DNA of 64,000 bases, from contig JANCRA010000001.1 of NCBI GenBank assembly GCA_024362935.1, forward strand, positions 50,751,501 through 50,815,500. Direction: 5' to 3'. Made by a program: the position numbers and the translations under genes. A model generated the notes under the pieces. That model ran no database searches. It worked only from the letters and a program-made list of their open reading frames with translations, and was not told the DNA's origin. The stretch is from Setophaga petechia. Taxonomy: Eukaryota > Chordata > Aves > Passeriformes > Parulidae. Shown piece by piece: positions 11,256 through 25,763 of this stretch; within the stretch, counting starts at the first letter, position 1; each line of letters opens with the position of its first letter.

Positions 11256-14200
11256 GTCAGGGAGACATGTGATAGAGGTGATGCTCCCTGATCCTTAACT
11301 TGCTGAAAGTAAAGGAAGTTCTTTGCAAAGTTTCTATGAATAGCAAAAGTAACAGAAAAGCAAAGAAAAATATCTTGATAATCCCACAGCTGAGTCCTTA
11401 TCCGGCATTCTCAGCATAGCTGTGGTTTTCTGTGGTGGCAAAATATACCTCAAGTGCTGGGTTTGAATGGGGTGGTTGCTCTTAAGTATTGCAACCTTAG
11501 GGTTAATTACTCTTTAAGGTAACTGATGTTTATTCATGCATTAATCCAAACTAACTCTTTGTGTTCTGCTCTGAAATACCTTACCAGGTAAGTGGGAGAA
11601 AGCAGGTGGTTCCCTGTTAGTGATTTTGGTTTCCAGTGGCTTTGACTATATTATCTGGTAACTTTTTGGCCCCTAGCTTAAGGCTTTCAATGTTGCTAGA
11701 AAAGACACTATTAATGAACTTCACAGGGTATGGTCATTCTGCTTGGGTATATGAAGTTCTGAAATAATAGCATGAGTTTTCACACAAGCAGGTCTGCCTG
11801 TGAATTGCAATGACCAAATGCAAATGACATCTTAGCCTTTAGTGTCTCTATGAAGCACTTTTAATGGAAATATCATCTGTTTAAATGGCGACATAAACAG
11901 CTTTTCTCCAGCCTGCCTGACATTTAACGTGTAACTCAGAAGGTTCCTCTGATATAAAAAAGACTGGCAGATGGAGAAACAGCAGGTGGAACCTCAGATG
12001 AGACAGCCAGGAGGTAACAAACAGAATAGGAAACTAGGTCAGATGAGATTTCTCCCATGATGGAATAAATGCTTTCACAAATGTTTCTTCCTCCACTGGA
12101 TGCATTAAAGTAGGGTTTCATCATTTCCCACTAATATTCACAGCTCTGCATAGGTCAGTCTACCAGCAACTGATACATCTGTAGGGTGTATTTCTGCAGA
12201 AAAGGTGAATGTCAGAGATTACAAATGTGTGGTTTTCAACTGCAGCATGGGAGAGCTCTTCACAGGAAGCCAAAGCACCCATGTACTTCTCATTAAACAT
12301 GAGATTTAACAAGAACAATGTTTTATGAAAATGCAACTGGTGGGATACCTCAACTTTTCTTTTTCTTTCTGTTCACCACTGTCCCATTGGTTTCTTTATC
12401 TCCATTAATCTGCTAAATTTTCAGCAGGTCAGATTTACTCTGTACCCATTGCTGAGTGTCTATTTCATTGCAAAATTTTATTCCAGCCATTGTGTCTAGT
12501 GCATTGTGAGGAGGCTGTAAGCATGTCTGGAGAGCTGGGGTTTTTGGTCTTTGATCCTCCCTCTGAAAAAAGAACAGTTTGTCTGCTCCTTGCTGTGCTC
12601 CATCCCTGCTGCAGCCATAGGCAAGGCAGAGGAAGTGCCCAGAGGTGCTGAGCTGGGGAGGCACAGGGGCTGTTCAGGGACAGCTGAGGAGCCTGGAGGA
12701 GAAAACCAGGCATGAGAGCCTTGCTGAGAATTGGCGGGCGTTCATCCTGCCTCCCATCCCCAGGCACTGCTTCTGGTGTCAGAGGCTAATGATAGAAAAT
12801 ATCCGTGGCTTTACAATGCTTCCAGGACTGGCACCTCCAGGAGCCAGGTAAATTCAGAATAGGGATGCTTCACACTCCATGAGCCAGAATTCCTGTGCTG
12901 TTTGAGGAGACCTGGCTTTTTATGCTGAATTTCCTTTTCTATTTTCCTGAAATACTCTGAACCAGAAAAACAAAAGCAGTTGACTGAGGAGTGTACTAGA
13001 TTAATAAAAAAAAAAAAACAAAGTCTGAAATCTGATTTTATCAGTCTCCTGAACAGAAGAGGAAACTACACAATGCCCTAAGGGTCTGTATCTCTGTTCG
13101 GCCAGGCGTTTTATTCATGTGAAGTTCACTTTTAAAATTACATTCATCACTGCGAAAATAACGAAGGTGGTCATCTAATGTTAGCAGTTGTTAAGATAGC
13201 ATCCTGCTGAAATGGCTACAATACCTGAAACCTAAAATGGCTACATTATCTCAAAACCAGAAAAATCTCAAAAGGAGCAGCCTTAGCAAGAAGACATAAC
13301 AGTGCTGTTGTGTAATACAGGGAAACATGTTAATGGTGAGAATATAAAGAACAGTGATTTACAAGAAGTACATAATAAGGCCAAAAAGAAAAGAAATCTG
13401 TGATCTCAGTCCACTAAGTAAGTGTCAACTTTCCTTGGCAGAGGAAGGTGGTGGCATCTCTGACAAAACCCTTGAAACAAAATTCCTCCTATTTCTTCAG
13501 CTCTTGCATTCCAAAATCCAGTTCGTGTCTGGCCCAGATTTGCAGCAAGAGAGTGATATATATTTTATTTGAATAACAACGTGTTCCGAGGTGTGAAATA
13601 AATGGACTTTTGAAAGGCTTCAATTTTCATTCTCATTTTTATGAAAGCTCAAAAATTCAAATATGATGATAATTCCAGTCTCTTAGAGTCTGTGCAAAGG
13701 CAGTTGCTGTGCACTAGAGTGACAGCTCTCCTGTACTCTGCATTTCACAGACAGATAAGTCTTTTCTTGCTGCAATTGTTGTTCAGTATGTGTAGGCACT
13801 ATCATTAGATTCTGTGAGTTTATTTTAGTAATTGTCTTCAAGTATTTTAAGTGTATTCAAGTATATGTAAGTGTATTTGGGATTATTCCAAATTCAAGGA
13901 ATCCATTTTTAAGGCATTTAATATAAATACTAGGTAACATGCTTGAAAGCTGCCAAATTCAAGCCTCAGAACCAACAGCCCAAGCCTGCATTAGCAGAGC
14001 TTTGAAGGTAACACATAACTGTGTAAGTGGCTTATCTTACCTACAGTGCAGCATTACTGGCATCATTTGTTCCTTTACAGTGAAAGACACTTTGTAATAA
14101 GGATGTGCTGTTGTTACTACTCCTCTGGACAAGGTGTTCTGGATGATACAGCTTCATCAGTCGAGATCCACGTTTTTTTCTCCCCCACATTGTGCTTAGT

Positions 14201-17200
14201 GCTCTTTCTGAAGCAGTTGTCATAGTGCCAGTTCCACTTAACTGAGCGTGATAATAAAAGCACCCTACCCAGAAACCCTGGCATTTCCTAGTGACAACAC
14301 TGGATTTTTTGGCAAACCTTCTGCTCCTAGGAACAGCATGGCTTTTCTGAACCCAAGTACCAGTGGGACCTTGGCTCCTGTGTGACTGCCAGCATGCTCT
14401 TCCTATCAAGGGTAGACCATCATGCAAACAATCATGTTAAATCAGGGTAGTCTGTCTCTCTCTCAAAAGGAGATAAGCTATGCTGCTTAAATAAAGGGAA
14501 TTATCCTGAGCTTGACTATACAGCTGAATACATGGGTGTTAGCAGAGCAGCTTGAAGACAAGGCAGCTCTTGAAGGATGTTAGCTGATGCAAGTCAGTCT
14601 AGAAATGAGAGCACAAGTGCTCACTCCCTCTGGATCCAAAAGGCAAGAACTGGTGAAGAGAGGAGAGCTTTTAGTGAGATAATGCATTTAATGTGTTGAT
14701 AAATTGCCCATCTTTTTTCTCTCTTTAATTGCTTTTTCTTGTCTTACACGTCACAAGGTTGCTGGAGGGAAAGGTCGTTGACTCTTCCATGACTATTCAT
14801 TCCCTTATTTGATAGGACCTTAAATATTACTGAAACTTAAGTGAAGTAAAAGGATAATAGTGTTAAATTGGAGGTCAGGAGAACAGAGTCAAGTGTGTTG
14901 CCTCTGGAGACCCTTTTGAAATCTTCAGGAAAATGGTATGAGTGGTGTTGGAGCAGAGTTCAGCTCTCAGTCCCTGTGGGCTACATCAACCCTTTGTAAA
15001 TTGCTGCCTAAGTTCCTGCCAGGCTTCTCATTAGACAGAGCACAGGTGCCGTCATGAAAATAAAAGTTTTAGTTTACCCAACATCGAAGAACTTTGCATT
15101 GTTTAAAATTATGTATTTGTGTGTTCCCAGCTCCATCTCCTGCTTCATGCCTGAACCAGCTCCACCTCCACCTGGCTGACAGAAATGTAAATTCCAGAGA
15201 AGATGCTGCCTTTTAAGTGGGATTTACTTTATCTCAGAAACTGAAAAGGGAAGGAAAGGAAGAAGAGTGTGTGACTGTGATGTTGCAAAAAGCAGATGCT
15301 TTCTGGAGGTAAGTGGAAAATATTGCTTTGCTGTTTCTTTAGTACCTGCAGAAGCAGTGCAGCCAATAGAGGGCTGTGCCTTCAGCTTTTGGTGTCTGTG
15401 ATGAGCATGAAGGGTTACAATCAGAAAATTAAATCAGTGGGCAAGTACAGATCCCACAACACTGGGACAACAAGGGCAGCCTTTGATGATGTAAGATACA
15501 GAGGGAGACTTTAATTCAAATTCTGCTATTTGCTTGTGATGTTGTGGTAGGGAAATCACCTCAACTGAACTTATGGCCCCAACTTTAAACCAGAAGTTGC
15601 TGTTCTTGCAAAGTGCTTGCAGATCTGAGAGGTGTTGTTACTGTAATTCTGAAGCTACCCTGACTTCATTTAATGATGTGGACAAAATAGAGCAGTAGAA
15701 CATAAGGAATGGGAAATTTATTTGTAGCTAGTTGCCAGTTTGATGTTTCTTTTCCTCTGTCTTCTCCTGTCACACTTTTTATGTCTTTTATCAGGGCTAA
15801 CTGGCTCTCATGACTTTAGGAAACACAGGACAAGATGAAGACAACTGAACTGCAAAGTGTAAAAGTGAGTTTGCAGGTTTCCCTGTTGACATGCAGGTAT
15901 TTCTGTTAAAATGACCAAGCCATACTATTTATAGATGGCTGATGTTTTTTAAAAGGGAGCATTACCAAATTTTTTTTTCATCTCACTTATCATTCTGTGG
16001 TGGAAAAGAGCAGCAGCAGGTCTTTTCTTCCAGCTTCTTAATTTAACTTGAAAGCAAGGACTGGGCTCAGTTAGATGTGACATGCAAACAATTCTCTATT
16101 GTTTTCATTAAATAAACTGGAACATGAATATTCCCATGGATATCATTGATTTCCCAGCATCAGTTTACAGCCAAGGTACCTAAAGATAATTGTTTTTCCA
16201 TCTTCCTTGACTTGGGATCATGCCACAGCCACATGCTGACCCCAAGCCTGGGGTTTGTACCCCAGTGACACCTGAGCTAGAGGAGAGCTGTGACTTGCCC
16301 TCGTCAGTTCTGAACTTGTTGATTGGGCCAGCAAAACTCTCAGTCTAAGCTCTGGTACTGTGTGCCCGAGTGTCAGGAGTTGGAGTGCACCCTTCCTATA
16401 GACTTTTTCTTCAGGGTTTGGGAAAAAATTCACTCACACATTATTTCCAGAACACTCTTGCCAAAGAATAGTCTATTTTCTCCCTTAACTTTTATCCCTG
16501 TCTTCCTGCTGATCTTACAGTGTTCAGTTACAAAGCCCAAGATGTGTTGACTGTCAGGTCAAAACCTTGCATATTCCTGATTCCCAGTGGAATCTCTTTG
16601 GAGACATAATGTACAGAAAGTGCAGGGTTAGTACAATGGATATGTGCTGATTTTTTTTTAAAGGAAATCTGCTCTATTTTTGTTGGTATTTTCCATTTAT
16701 ATTATTTCAAAACCAGGTGCTTATGAGCATATTTATTTTTCTGGGCACATTACTAGACCTTAAGTAGGAATCTTGGCCATCTGAAGGGAAGTAGTCACAG
16801 AGATAGAGGATGGAAACCAGCACTGCAATGGCTTCACCATAGGCATTTTTCTGTGTCATTGGTTTTAGTTACATGTCACAATGTAGTGAGATTGGGTTTG
16901 CAGAGACAAGAGGGAACCTTGGAATAAATGGTCCAGGTGAGAACCAAGTGTGAACATGCCCAGAGGAGCAAAATCCATTTTCAGCTATAGGGACAATTAA
17001 AAGTCAGCCAGACCTCAGAGGCCAGATTTAATGAATTTGCTCATTGAAATCCAAGTCGTTTATTTTCACACTTGTCAATATAATTTCCTTTTCCAGAAGG
17101 GGAGTCACCTTGCTATTACTTTTGGATCCCACTTTTCTCAGTACTTAGTTACTCAGAAATCCTAAAATTAAGCACTTCTTCCTCCTGTTTCACATTTCTG

Positions 17201-20200
17201 CTTTTGGGCTTCAGATTTCTGCCTCTCTCTTTGCTGATACTTATCAGATTTACCTTTAAAAGTAACTTTCCACAATTTTTGTGGGTATTCAAGTCTTCAC
17301 CTATCACTTGAGAAAAGCTTTTTCAGCTGTGCTGGAGCACAGAAGGACCTATCACTTTCCTATTGGCTTTCATCCAGCTTGACACAGTGATATATTTCTA
17401 GTGCCATTTTTAATGATACTGGTTGCAGGAAGATCAGTGTTTGTGGCTGTCATGTACAGTTTATCAGCCAGCTTGCTGGTGTCATTTTTGTGGGTTTTAT
17501 GAGATTGTAAATACTCTGGACAGGTTGGCAGCCTGTTTCACCTCTCAGTAGTTTCAGAAACCCCATGGCTTCAGTTATTATTTGTTGCTGGTGCTAGGAG
17601 AGCATCCTCAGGCCCTAGACATGATTGGGCCAAGGGGCTCTAAAATACCAGGCTGGAGAAACAAACCTGACTAAGAATGTAGATGCATTTTCTGCCATTT
17701 ACAAAGCTGAAAGGGAGGTGAGTTTTTGTGGCTTTTTAGAACATCTGGCATATTCCCAGTGCCACTCAAATAAACAACAACATTGCAAAGAAAGGCTGTG
17801 AAATACTTTTGTTTTAAATGGCACCAGTCCCCTATTGGCCACCAATCACAAACGCTTAAGGGTGAGGGAGATTGTTTTTCAGAATCAATTGGAAAAAAAC
17901 TCTGGCTTGTAGATTGACCTGCTGGGGATTGCATTCTGACCCTCCAATGCAATGTTCTGGCATTTGCTGGTGAAAGGGTGGGGAAACTGAGGAGTACTGT
18001 TGACAGCTAATCAGGTATTGAGATAAGCCAGCACTCAGCATGCTCCTCACTTTGTTAGGATGCCACCACAAGGTCTTCCTCCCTTTACCTCCCTCCCTCC
18101 AGCAAATTCTGGTGATTTGTAGATTTATCACTGCTGTTGTTTTAGATTAATGACCCCCCAAATGTTGAGTCTAACCTTGCTGTGGGGTATCTCAAAAACC
18201 ATCATCACCTTTTGGGGCCATGTCTGAATATACTTTAAAATCTCTACCAGGAATGTTATTCATATGTCATCATTTATGCTCTGTTTTCAAATGGATTCTT
18301 ATTAAAAAGGACCTAAAAAAACGACCAAAACCCTCTCATCTGATTTGTAGCACCAGCACAGCCTTGTTCTTTCTTCTCTTGAACACAATGTGCCATTTAG
18401 GCTGTCAGAGAGGGAGCTGAGGAGCATTCAGCCTGTTTAGAACTGAGACCTTTGAACGGTTGATTCACCAGATAATAGCTCTACCATTTTATCTTTCCTT
18501 TGGCACACGTGCAGATGCAGCCTGAAGTGTCTTGTGCACCTGATGAAGCCTGGGGAATTTCAAGGTCAAGCCTTTTAGACATGGGCTGGAGATTCCACTG
18601 GGAATTAGGGATGTCCAAGGTTTTGACCTGATAGTCATTCTGCATGTGGACATGCAGAAATACAAATATCAGGGTTACAGATAGATACAACCTTTTGTCT
18701 GAGCACTTCTCCAGGAAGTCAGGGTTACTGTGCTAACACCTAAAATGCTTCACCTCTGTATTTGAATAGAAGCTTTGTCTAAACACTTTTAAAAATCTGT
18801 CCTCACAGGGGTTTAGCTTTAGAGATGTTAGGACAGAGTCAGTGCTATGGACACAATTAGGAAAATTTTCTTGTTTTTTCTTTTTATTTGGGAGTAGGTT
18901 TTTGTCTTTGCAGCCTGCCCAATGCTTTTTGGCAGTCATACCACAGAGACTGCTCTTGATTTCTAAATTACTATTGATTAGAAGTCATCCTTTTGTCACT
19001 TGCAGTGAGTAACACAGGGGGAACCATCTACTAGAAGGGAAGAAAAGAGGTATGTTCTGTTTAAGCTGTTCTAAAACCAATCATTTAACTTTGTACCAGA
19101 TAAATCTCATTTCATATTAGTGAATTTGTATTTCTTGCATCAACTCTGACTTCAGAAAGCCTCTTCCCTGTCACACTCACCTTGGACTACCTCAACAGTT
19201 AATTTACAGGAGACTGAAAGTATGTGCTTTGAGGTGGGGAATGCTTTTGATATGCAATTTTTAATTGAATTTTTAATTTATTCTTTCAGCTAGTTAAAAA
19301 CCCTGTGGCAAGCCCCCAATGAAGGTGTGGGAGTGAAGGCAGTTCTTTCTCCTCCAGTCTCTGAAAACAGTAGAGAAATGCCCAGCAAGGGATGTCTTCC
19401 AGTCTGTCCTTTTCACACCAGAAGCCTCCTTATTTCATGTCTGCTTGTGTACTCCCAGTTTTTCTTCTTACCCACACTGGAGCTCAAGGCAATTTTGGGT
19501 GTTTGGGCAAAGTCCACTGATACTTCACAGTATTCTTCTGGGGCTTCTAGGGAATGGTTTTCAGGTTTTGCACCAACCATGCCAAGGCTAGAGCAGAGGA
19601 GACATGCAGAGAGGATGGTAGTGAAGCTGAGCAAGCATGACAAGTGCTGAAGGGAAGGTCTATTGTCAGGAAAGGGAGAACAGGGAGACAGCAATACTCT
19701 GCCTTCTTCTCTGCCCTTAGGTGTGCTCTGTTTGCTTGAAAATCTGGATCTTCCCTCTCAGAACAACTGTGTCCACTACCATGTTTAGAAACAGCAAAAT
19801 AAGTGGCTGCTTGATGGCAGCAACATTGACAAACTGAGGCAGGGCTCAAGCTGATGGCTCAGTGTAAAATAGCCTACTGTAATGATGGCCTGCTGTTTGT
19901 TTTGAATCCACCTGCTGCTGCACGTTGTTTATTTGTTTAATATTGCTTTATTCATGCATTCCACTACCACCCTCATCCATCCTTTGCCAAAATTATATTG
20001 CTAATGATAATCTGCATGTGGCACTCCTGCAGTGGGGTGCTCAGTGCTGGGTTATTTCATGCAGTGCTGTAGCAAAACAGCATGTGAGAAAATTCAAACC
20101 TGGAAAAGCAATAATTTGTTATAGTGGAAATGAGCACAGAATGAGTCACACTGCTGATGGTTTCTGACATGCAACCAATTTATTAGAGGTTTGCTTTTCT

Positions 20201-20754
20201 GCAAGACTTTTCTTCCTCTCTCTGTTCCAGATGTTCTTTTTGTAAAGGCTGCACAGACAAATATTTGATGCCCAGACAAATATTTTCTATCTTTGAACTT
20301 TCTGTCTCTTATCTACATTTTGAAAAATGATTCTGTACCTGAAAATCGTTAAATGTGTGAAAATGCAGCAGGATTTTTCTTATGATGCTTTGATATTGTT
20401 AATAGAGGATGAATATTAACACCAAGTATTTTGGGACTATAAAATACAGCCTGGAAGGGATAACTATCTGATCTGTGAAAGGCTATTTATGTTAGCCATG
20501 TTTTTCCAAGAGAGCTGTGTCATCATCAGCTTCATTGGACTTTAGGACATTTGTTCAGTACCAAGATATGAAAACTTAGTTTAAAGCAGCACTTTAAGGT
20601 GCATCTTTACTCCCAGATTCATACCATATCAATCAGGCTATTCTATATCAATCATGCTTTACCTCTTAATGGTGGGCAGTCTTCCTAAAGAGTAGAGTAT
20701 TGAAACCTGCTAATAGTTCCCCTGGGACTGAAAGCTCAGATTTGCTGTGTGGGG

Positions 20755-20914
20755 AACCCTGCACTGGAACAGCTTGTGGAGTCTCCATCCCTGGAGACAT
20801 TCAAAAACTACCTGGATGCAATCCTGTGCACTTTGCTTCAGGGGACACTGCTTGAGCAGGTAGGATGGACCAGATCTGCTCCCTTCCAGCCTTTCCCATT
20901 CTGAAATTCTGTGT
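20755..20914 (+). mobile_element. CR1 LINE 3' fragment
   Basis: Sense-strand CR1 phrases appear in order: gcactggaacagcttgtgga, gtctccatccctggagacat, tcaaaaactacctggatgca, cactgcttgagcagg and cccttccagcc, ending cattctgaaattctgtg. It is 5' truncated and moderately diverged. Confidence 0.92.
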
Positions 20915-21761
20915 CTGGATGTCTTGATTCTCTCCCGTTCACAGATTAGTCCTTCTGTCTTGATACAGAACTGAGCAAAGGAGAAAAAGGCAGGAATCCT
21001 CTCATAGAAACTGCTGCCTTCTCCATAGATAAATGATAGGTATCTTGCATGATTAGTCAGGCTTCTAAATCCAAAGCACAGCTATATTTTGCACTGTGGG
21101 ATGGAGAGGGGCTGAAGAATGAGACTGAACTTCATTAGTAATCCTTATGTGCAAACAGTTTATGAATCTCAGCAGGAGTTGCTAAGAAAACAGTATAAAA
21201 TAATACTGAAAGTGACAAGGGCTGCATAACATTCTGACACTTCCTCAGCCCTGCAATATTCCTTAAAGAGAAGGAAAATCAGTCCAGGAAAATGGTAAAT
21301 GCTCAATTCTGTGCACACAGATGTAGACAGAATATTGAGAAACTTAAGCAAATCCTTCCAGAAGAGAAGAATGGGTTCTGCTTGAATTTAGTGTTCATCT
21401 GCTAGCTTTAGTGGTTTGTCTGGAGGAGGCAGACTTGTTGTCTCCTCTGGTGCCATCAGAAAAACTGAAATGACTCAAACAGATTTACTGTTTTATAGGT
21501 GCCCTTAGCAGAAGGGAAGAGCTTTTGTTGCATTTTGCATTAGCTCTGTGTTGTTTTGAACACGTATCTTAACCTGACCTGCATTGCTGAATTCATGAAA
21601 AGTGCTTCTTTAAGTCTGAAGAATATGAAACATTCTTGTTTGTGATTGTTTGTTTGACTTGGGGTTTTGTTTGTTTGTGTGGTTGATGATGGTGGTGGTG
21701 GTTGCTGTTATTTAATATTCTTTGCTAAGAGTTTGGTCAAAAATGTTAAGAAAATGTCCTA
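20915..21761. other. Intergenic, no feature seen
   Basis: Unique AT-rich sequence with a short GT-rich and GGT-repeat patch near 21650-21710. No gene or element is recognised. Confidence 0.6.
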
Positions 21762-22146
21762 TGTCGTAGACATCTGTTAAGGAAAATCCTTTCTTTAAGA
21801 TTTTTCCTCTTGAGAAGCTGAGAGGCCTCAGGAACAAAATGAAAACAGTGATTATCTGCTGCTGTGGAATGCAACAGGTGGATCTGTAATTGTCTCATGT
21901 TGGTTGTTTGTAATTAATGGCCAGTCACAGTCACCTGGCTCGAACTCTCTGTCCGAGACACAAGCCTTTGTTATCATTCTTTCCTATTCTATTCTTAGCT
22001 AGCCTTCTGATGAAATCCTTTCTTCTATTCTTTTAGTATAGTTTTAATGTAATATATATCATAAAATAATAAATCAAGCCTACTGAGACACGGAGTTGGA
22101 TCCTCGTCTCTTCCCTGTACCAAAAACCCCTATTAACTCCGTCACA
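21762..22146 (+). mobile_element. Solitary LTR of a passerine class II (ERVK-like) endogenous retrovirus
   Basis: The 385-base element begins TGTCGTAGAC and ends CCGTCACA. It is flanked by gtccta (21756-21761) and gtcata (22147-22152), a 6-base target duplication with one mismatch. A polyadenylation signal AATAAA is at 22068-22073. The body (cctcaggaacaaaatgaaaa, then ctgctgctgtggaatgcaac) matches a family common in songbirds as I remember it. No internal retroviral sequence is present, so it is a solo LTR left by recombination. Six-base duplications are typical of class II elements; the class call is inference. Confidence 0.88.
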
Positions 22147-25100
22147 GTCATAGAATGTCTGCCAGCCTGCTCTCTTAGCACCCAAAAGCTTAAATTTTTG
22201 GTTGATGTCTTACAGTCTACTATTGCAAATAATAAATAGGATTACATACTTCTCAGCTGTGCACCAGAATTATAGTCAGTCTTGTTTCTCAGAGGATAAA
22301 TGCAGTGTGTTTCTTTCCCCAGGTGAGAGAACAATGTAACAAAGGTGCTGTGGGCAGGTGGGACCTCCAGGGATTTGCTCGTGAGTTTTATCATGGAGAG
22401 AGCGAGGAAAGGGGCAGAGGTGAATCCTGGTAAGGATCCTACAGAAAGTGTGTTTGGAGCATTTCATTTCCATGGTACAAACTGGTACCGAGATGAGCAC
22501 AACAGAGAAGGTCAAGGGCGTGACAGAGTCTGAGAGTGTTCTCAGCAGAGACTGCCTTAAGGGCTTCGGTGGCTGGAAGGTGGGAGGGAAGGCAGCTCAC
22601 ACATCTGCTGAGCAATATGTGCTCACTGAGTTCAGAGCAGAAGGGGAGGTGAAGAAGCAGCAGCAGGGCTGGGCCCTGGCATGAAGTTGTATGCAACATG
22701 GAGACAGAGCTGAAACTTTTGGTTTTAAAGCTCCACTGGCTTACATGGAGCTGTTAATGGGCTGGGGCTTGTGTTTGCTTTTTTAAAAAAGACTCTTGTT
22801 CCAAGAAAACTGTCTTGTTGCCAGCCTGACCTTATTGTCTGGAGAGGGAATTAAGGCAAGGCTCGCTCTGGCAGTCACAGCTGGTGGTTCAGACAGGGCT
22901 TGCAGGAAAGGAAGTTCTTGGCTTAAGCTGCTTCATCTGCAAAGGCTTTACTTCCCCCAGGGACCTTGGGTACACAGTATTTTAAATTTAGCTGTATTAT
23001 TAACAGTAGCAGAGTGTAAAAGAAGAGGAAGCAATATTTACACCCTGGCATGCATGGTTATATGTACTCTGAAATGGGCCTTTGGCACACAGCACCTCCT
23101 TAAAGCTCTGGCAGACTTCCATGCACAGGGGGAAGGGTTTTTAGATGAGCCTTGAAATGGGATCTTTGCTGTCCCTACAACAGTAGCTATATGTGCAGTC
23201 TGGGCTTTTAGCTGCCTTTCTGTCTTGCCTCCAGGAGGTGGAAGGTTGTTGGATGAGGTTGCCTGCATGTCTCCTACTGGAAGGGTTTCTGGAGAGATGG
23301 AGAAACAGGTGCAGCTCTGTCCATCACTGCCTGCAAGACCAGGGAGTTGATTCTATGTACCAGAATTTTGGCTATAGTGTGGTATTATTCCTGAAAAGTG
23401 TTTTTAAACTGCAGTTAAAAGCACACGAGAACTAGAGTTTGGAGAATGTTCCTAATGGTCAGGAAGAAATGTGTAACTGTTGGTAGTTATTTTCATTTTA
23501 GCTCTCAAAACAGCTTGATGTCTGCACCATATGCAGTTTTGTGACTGGAGGGGCTATTTTGTCGTGGGTAATGAGTATTGGAGCTTGGGTGATGGCAGAG
23601 CTGGAGCAGTGCAGGGTGACCAGAGCAATGCTGCAGGTCAATATTTCCACTTTTAAGCACTTGTAGGAAAGGATAAATACAAGTGAAATTAACTGCTACA
23701 TCTGCTGTCTTAGCTGAACAGAGACACAAGGCAAATGTTTCCTCTCCACAGAAACAAGCATAGCATCTTACTTGGAGATGGGCAGCACAGGCAGAGAGAA
23801 GCTGGCAGTGATCCTGCCTCTGCTGGGTGTCCTTCCACTGGAGGCCAATGGCACCAGAATGTTTCTACCATTACAGGAGCTGAGGTCAAGTCTCTTTGGT
23901 GCTCATTTGAATTTAAAAAAAAAAAATCAACCAAAGAAAAAGAGATTTGTCTCTTATTTCTGGTGCCAAGAGAACTTTCTTCCCCCGTACATGGATATTC
24001 AGATGCAGTTCCTTAATTTTTCCTGTAGGGAAGCTATTATATGAGCATCATAATGGTAAAGAGTTTTAGTTTTGGTTTTAATTATCTTTGTTTTGTCATT
24101 GCCTCCATAAAACTCGTTATTTCTTTCCCAGCTTTTTATGTCTCCCTTATAAAGACAGATGCTGTTTATGGGTGCACTGTTGCTCTCCTCCCCCTTTATA
24201 AATTTTTATCACTATTTGCAGTTTCAGTGAGCAAGTTTGATTCTGCCTAGAGCAGGTGCAGAGGGCTGGAGAGTTGCAATAAAAAATTTTCCTTTGAATG
24301 CTCCATAATTGAAAATTTGCTGATGGAGCATTTTTTGTCTCAGGTCCAAACTGGGTTCCAGTTCAGTGCGAGAACTCAGTTCTGGTTGTTGCCTTGTCAA
24401 TACAACACAGATTTCTTAGTATTGTATCCAATCCCCAGCAATGCCTGGCCTGAAATTCAGTTTAGAAAACATGGAAACAAATATCTTCTGTCCTTTCTGC
24501 TCACGTTTACAGCCCTTTCACAAGCTACCAGAAAGTGTATTACATTTCCGACCTATATGGCTTCCTGAAAATATTTGAAAAAAAAATTATGTGATTAGAG
24601 CAGCTATTGGAACATTGCCTATAAAGCATAAATGGTAAATCAGCTTTCCAGACAAAGCCTCTGTGGAGTAGAGCCTGCTGTTCAAAGCACTGGCATGGTG
24701 CTCCTGCTTGCCTGTTTAGCTGATGTGATGTTCTGTCTTGGTTGCTGGTATTTTTTCTTTCTGGATCTGTTGTTTCCTAGTGTTGTTTTTTCATGAGAGA
24801 GAACTTAATCAGTTGAAATAGGGGGAGCAGTAGCATCAATCCTCATTCTTTTTGTTTGTTTTTTTTTTCTATTTTAAAAACATATATTTCACTGTTGGCT
24901 TTTTTCTTCTTTTTTCTTTTTCTAATTAAGATCCAGTTATTTATCATCCAGTTTATTTATGATGCTCAGCTTTAGTTTTTTTGGAAGTGTTTGAGTTTTT
25001 CTGTGAACTAAAGAATGATATCTTGTTCTGTGCTCAATAATCAGCACCCATGGGTACTTCCTTTTTTGGTCCTGGGTGAAGAATATTCCTTATGACCCTT

Positions 25101-25738
25101 GAATACTTAGACAATTCAGAGCAATGAAATGAGAAGCAGACCTTCCTGCCACTCTGCTACTACAGTGAAACATTTTTCAAAGGAACTGACGGCATTTATA
25201 TACCCACAGGCTTTGCACTGCAATTTGTTTATTTTACTCCAGGTAAGTGTTCAATCTTCTTTTTGTGCCTCAGACACAACTCCAAGTCCAAAGTGAAGTG
25301 ATGGAGTCTGCCTCTAAGGGAACTTGCATCAAGGCAAAAAACTGATTTTATTGATGGTGCTGTCTTTTAATGAAAAATGACAAGTTGCTTTTAATAATTC
25401 TACCTGTTGCTTAAAAGTTTTCTGTCCATGAAGTCTGTGTCTCTTGTGCTATATGTTTATTCTACTGAAAATTTTCCATAACCTCTGGTGTTTAAATTAT
25501 TATTAATGTATTTTTGTGCACTGTCTGTGGGCAAAGAAAAGTACAAGTTTTTACTGGGATGTGAATAGAGATGTATGGCATTTAATAGGCATCTGTTTTT
25601 AAAACCAAACTGCTCACATGGAGGCTTGCACAGCTCTTGCCTGTGTGCTGCAGTATTCTACCCAGAACAAGGTGAGGAGTTGGTGTATAGATACTGTTCA
25701 TGTGTGTATTTTCCTGCTCCCTCCCCTTTAAATCTCTG

Positions 25739-25763
25739 TCTGACCAGAGATTCTCTGGTCAGA
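25739..25763. repeat. 25-base palindrome, 12-base arms, 1-base centre
   Basis: The arm tctgaccagaga (25739-25750) and its exact reverse complement tctctggtcaga (25752-25763) flank a single T. It could extrude as a cruciform or bind a dimeric factor. No known factor motif is recognised. Confidence 0.9.

Larger units (their letters stand above)
8201..20754. other. Downstream flank of SNCA: possible long 3'UTR, then intergenic
   Basis: No recognisable gene is present. The first 2 kb could be the distal part of a long SNCA 3'UTR, ending near 10231. The rest is AT-rich unique sequence with T runs at 9149-9212 and 11237-11255. A 128-codon minus-strand open frame at 14041-14427 is unrecognised and probably chance. 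I identify no clear mobile element in this 12.5 kb, which is unusually bare compared with the right end of the window. Confidence 0.6.
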
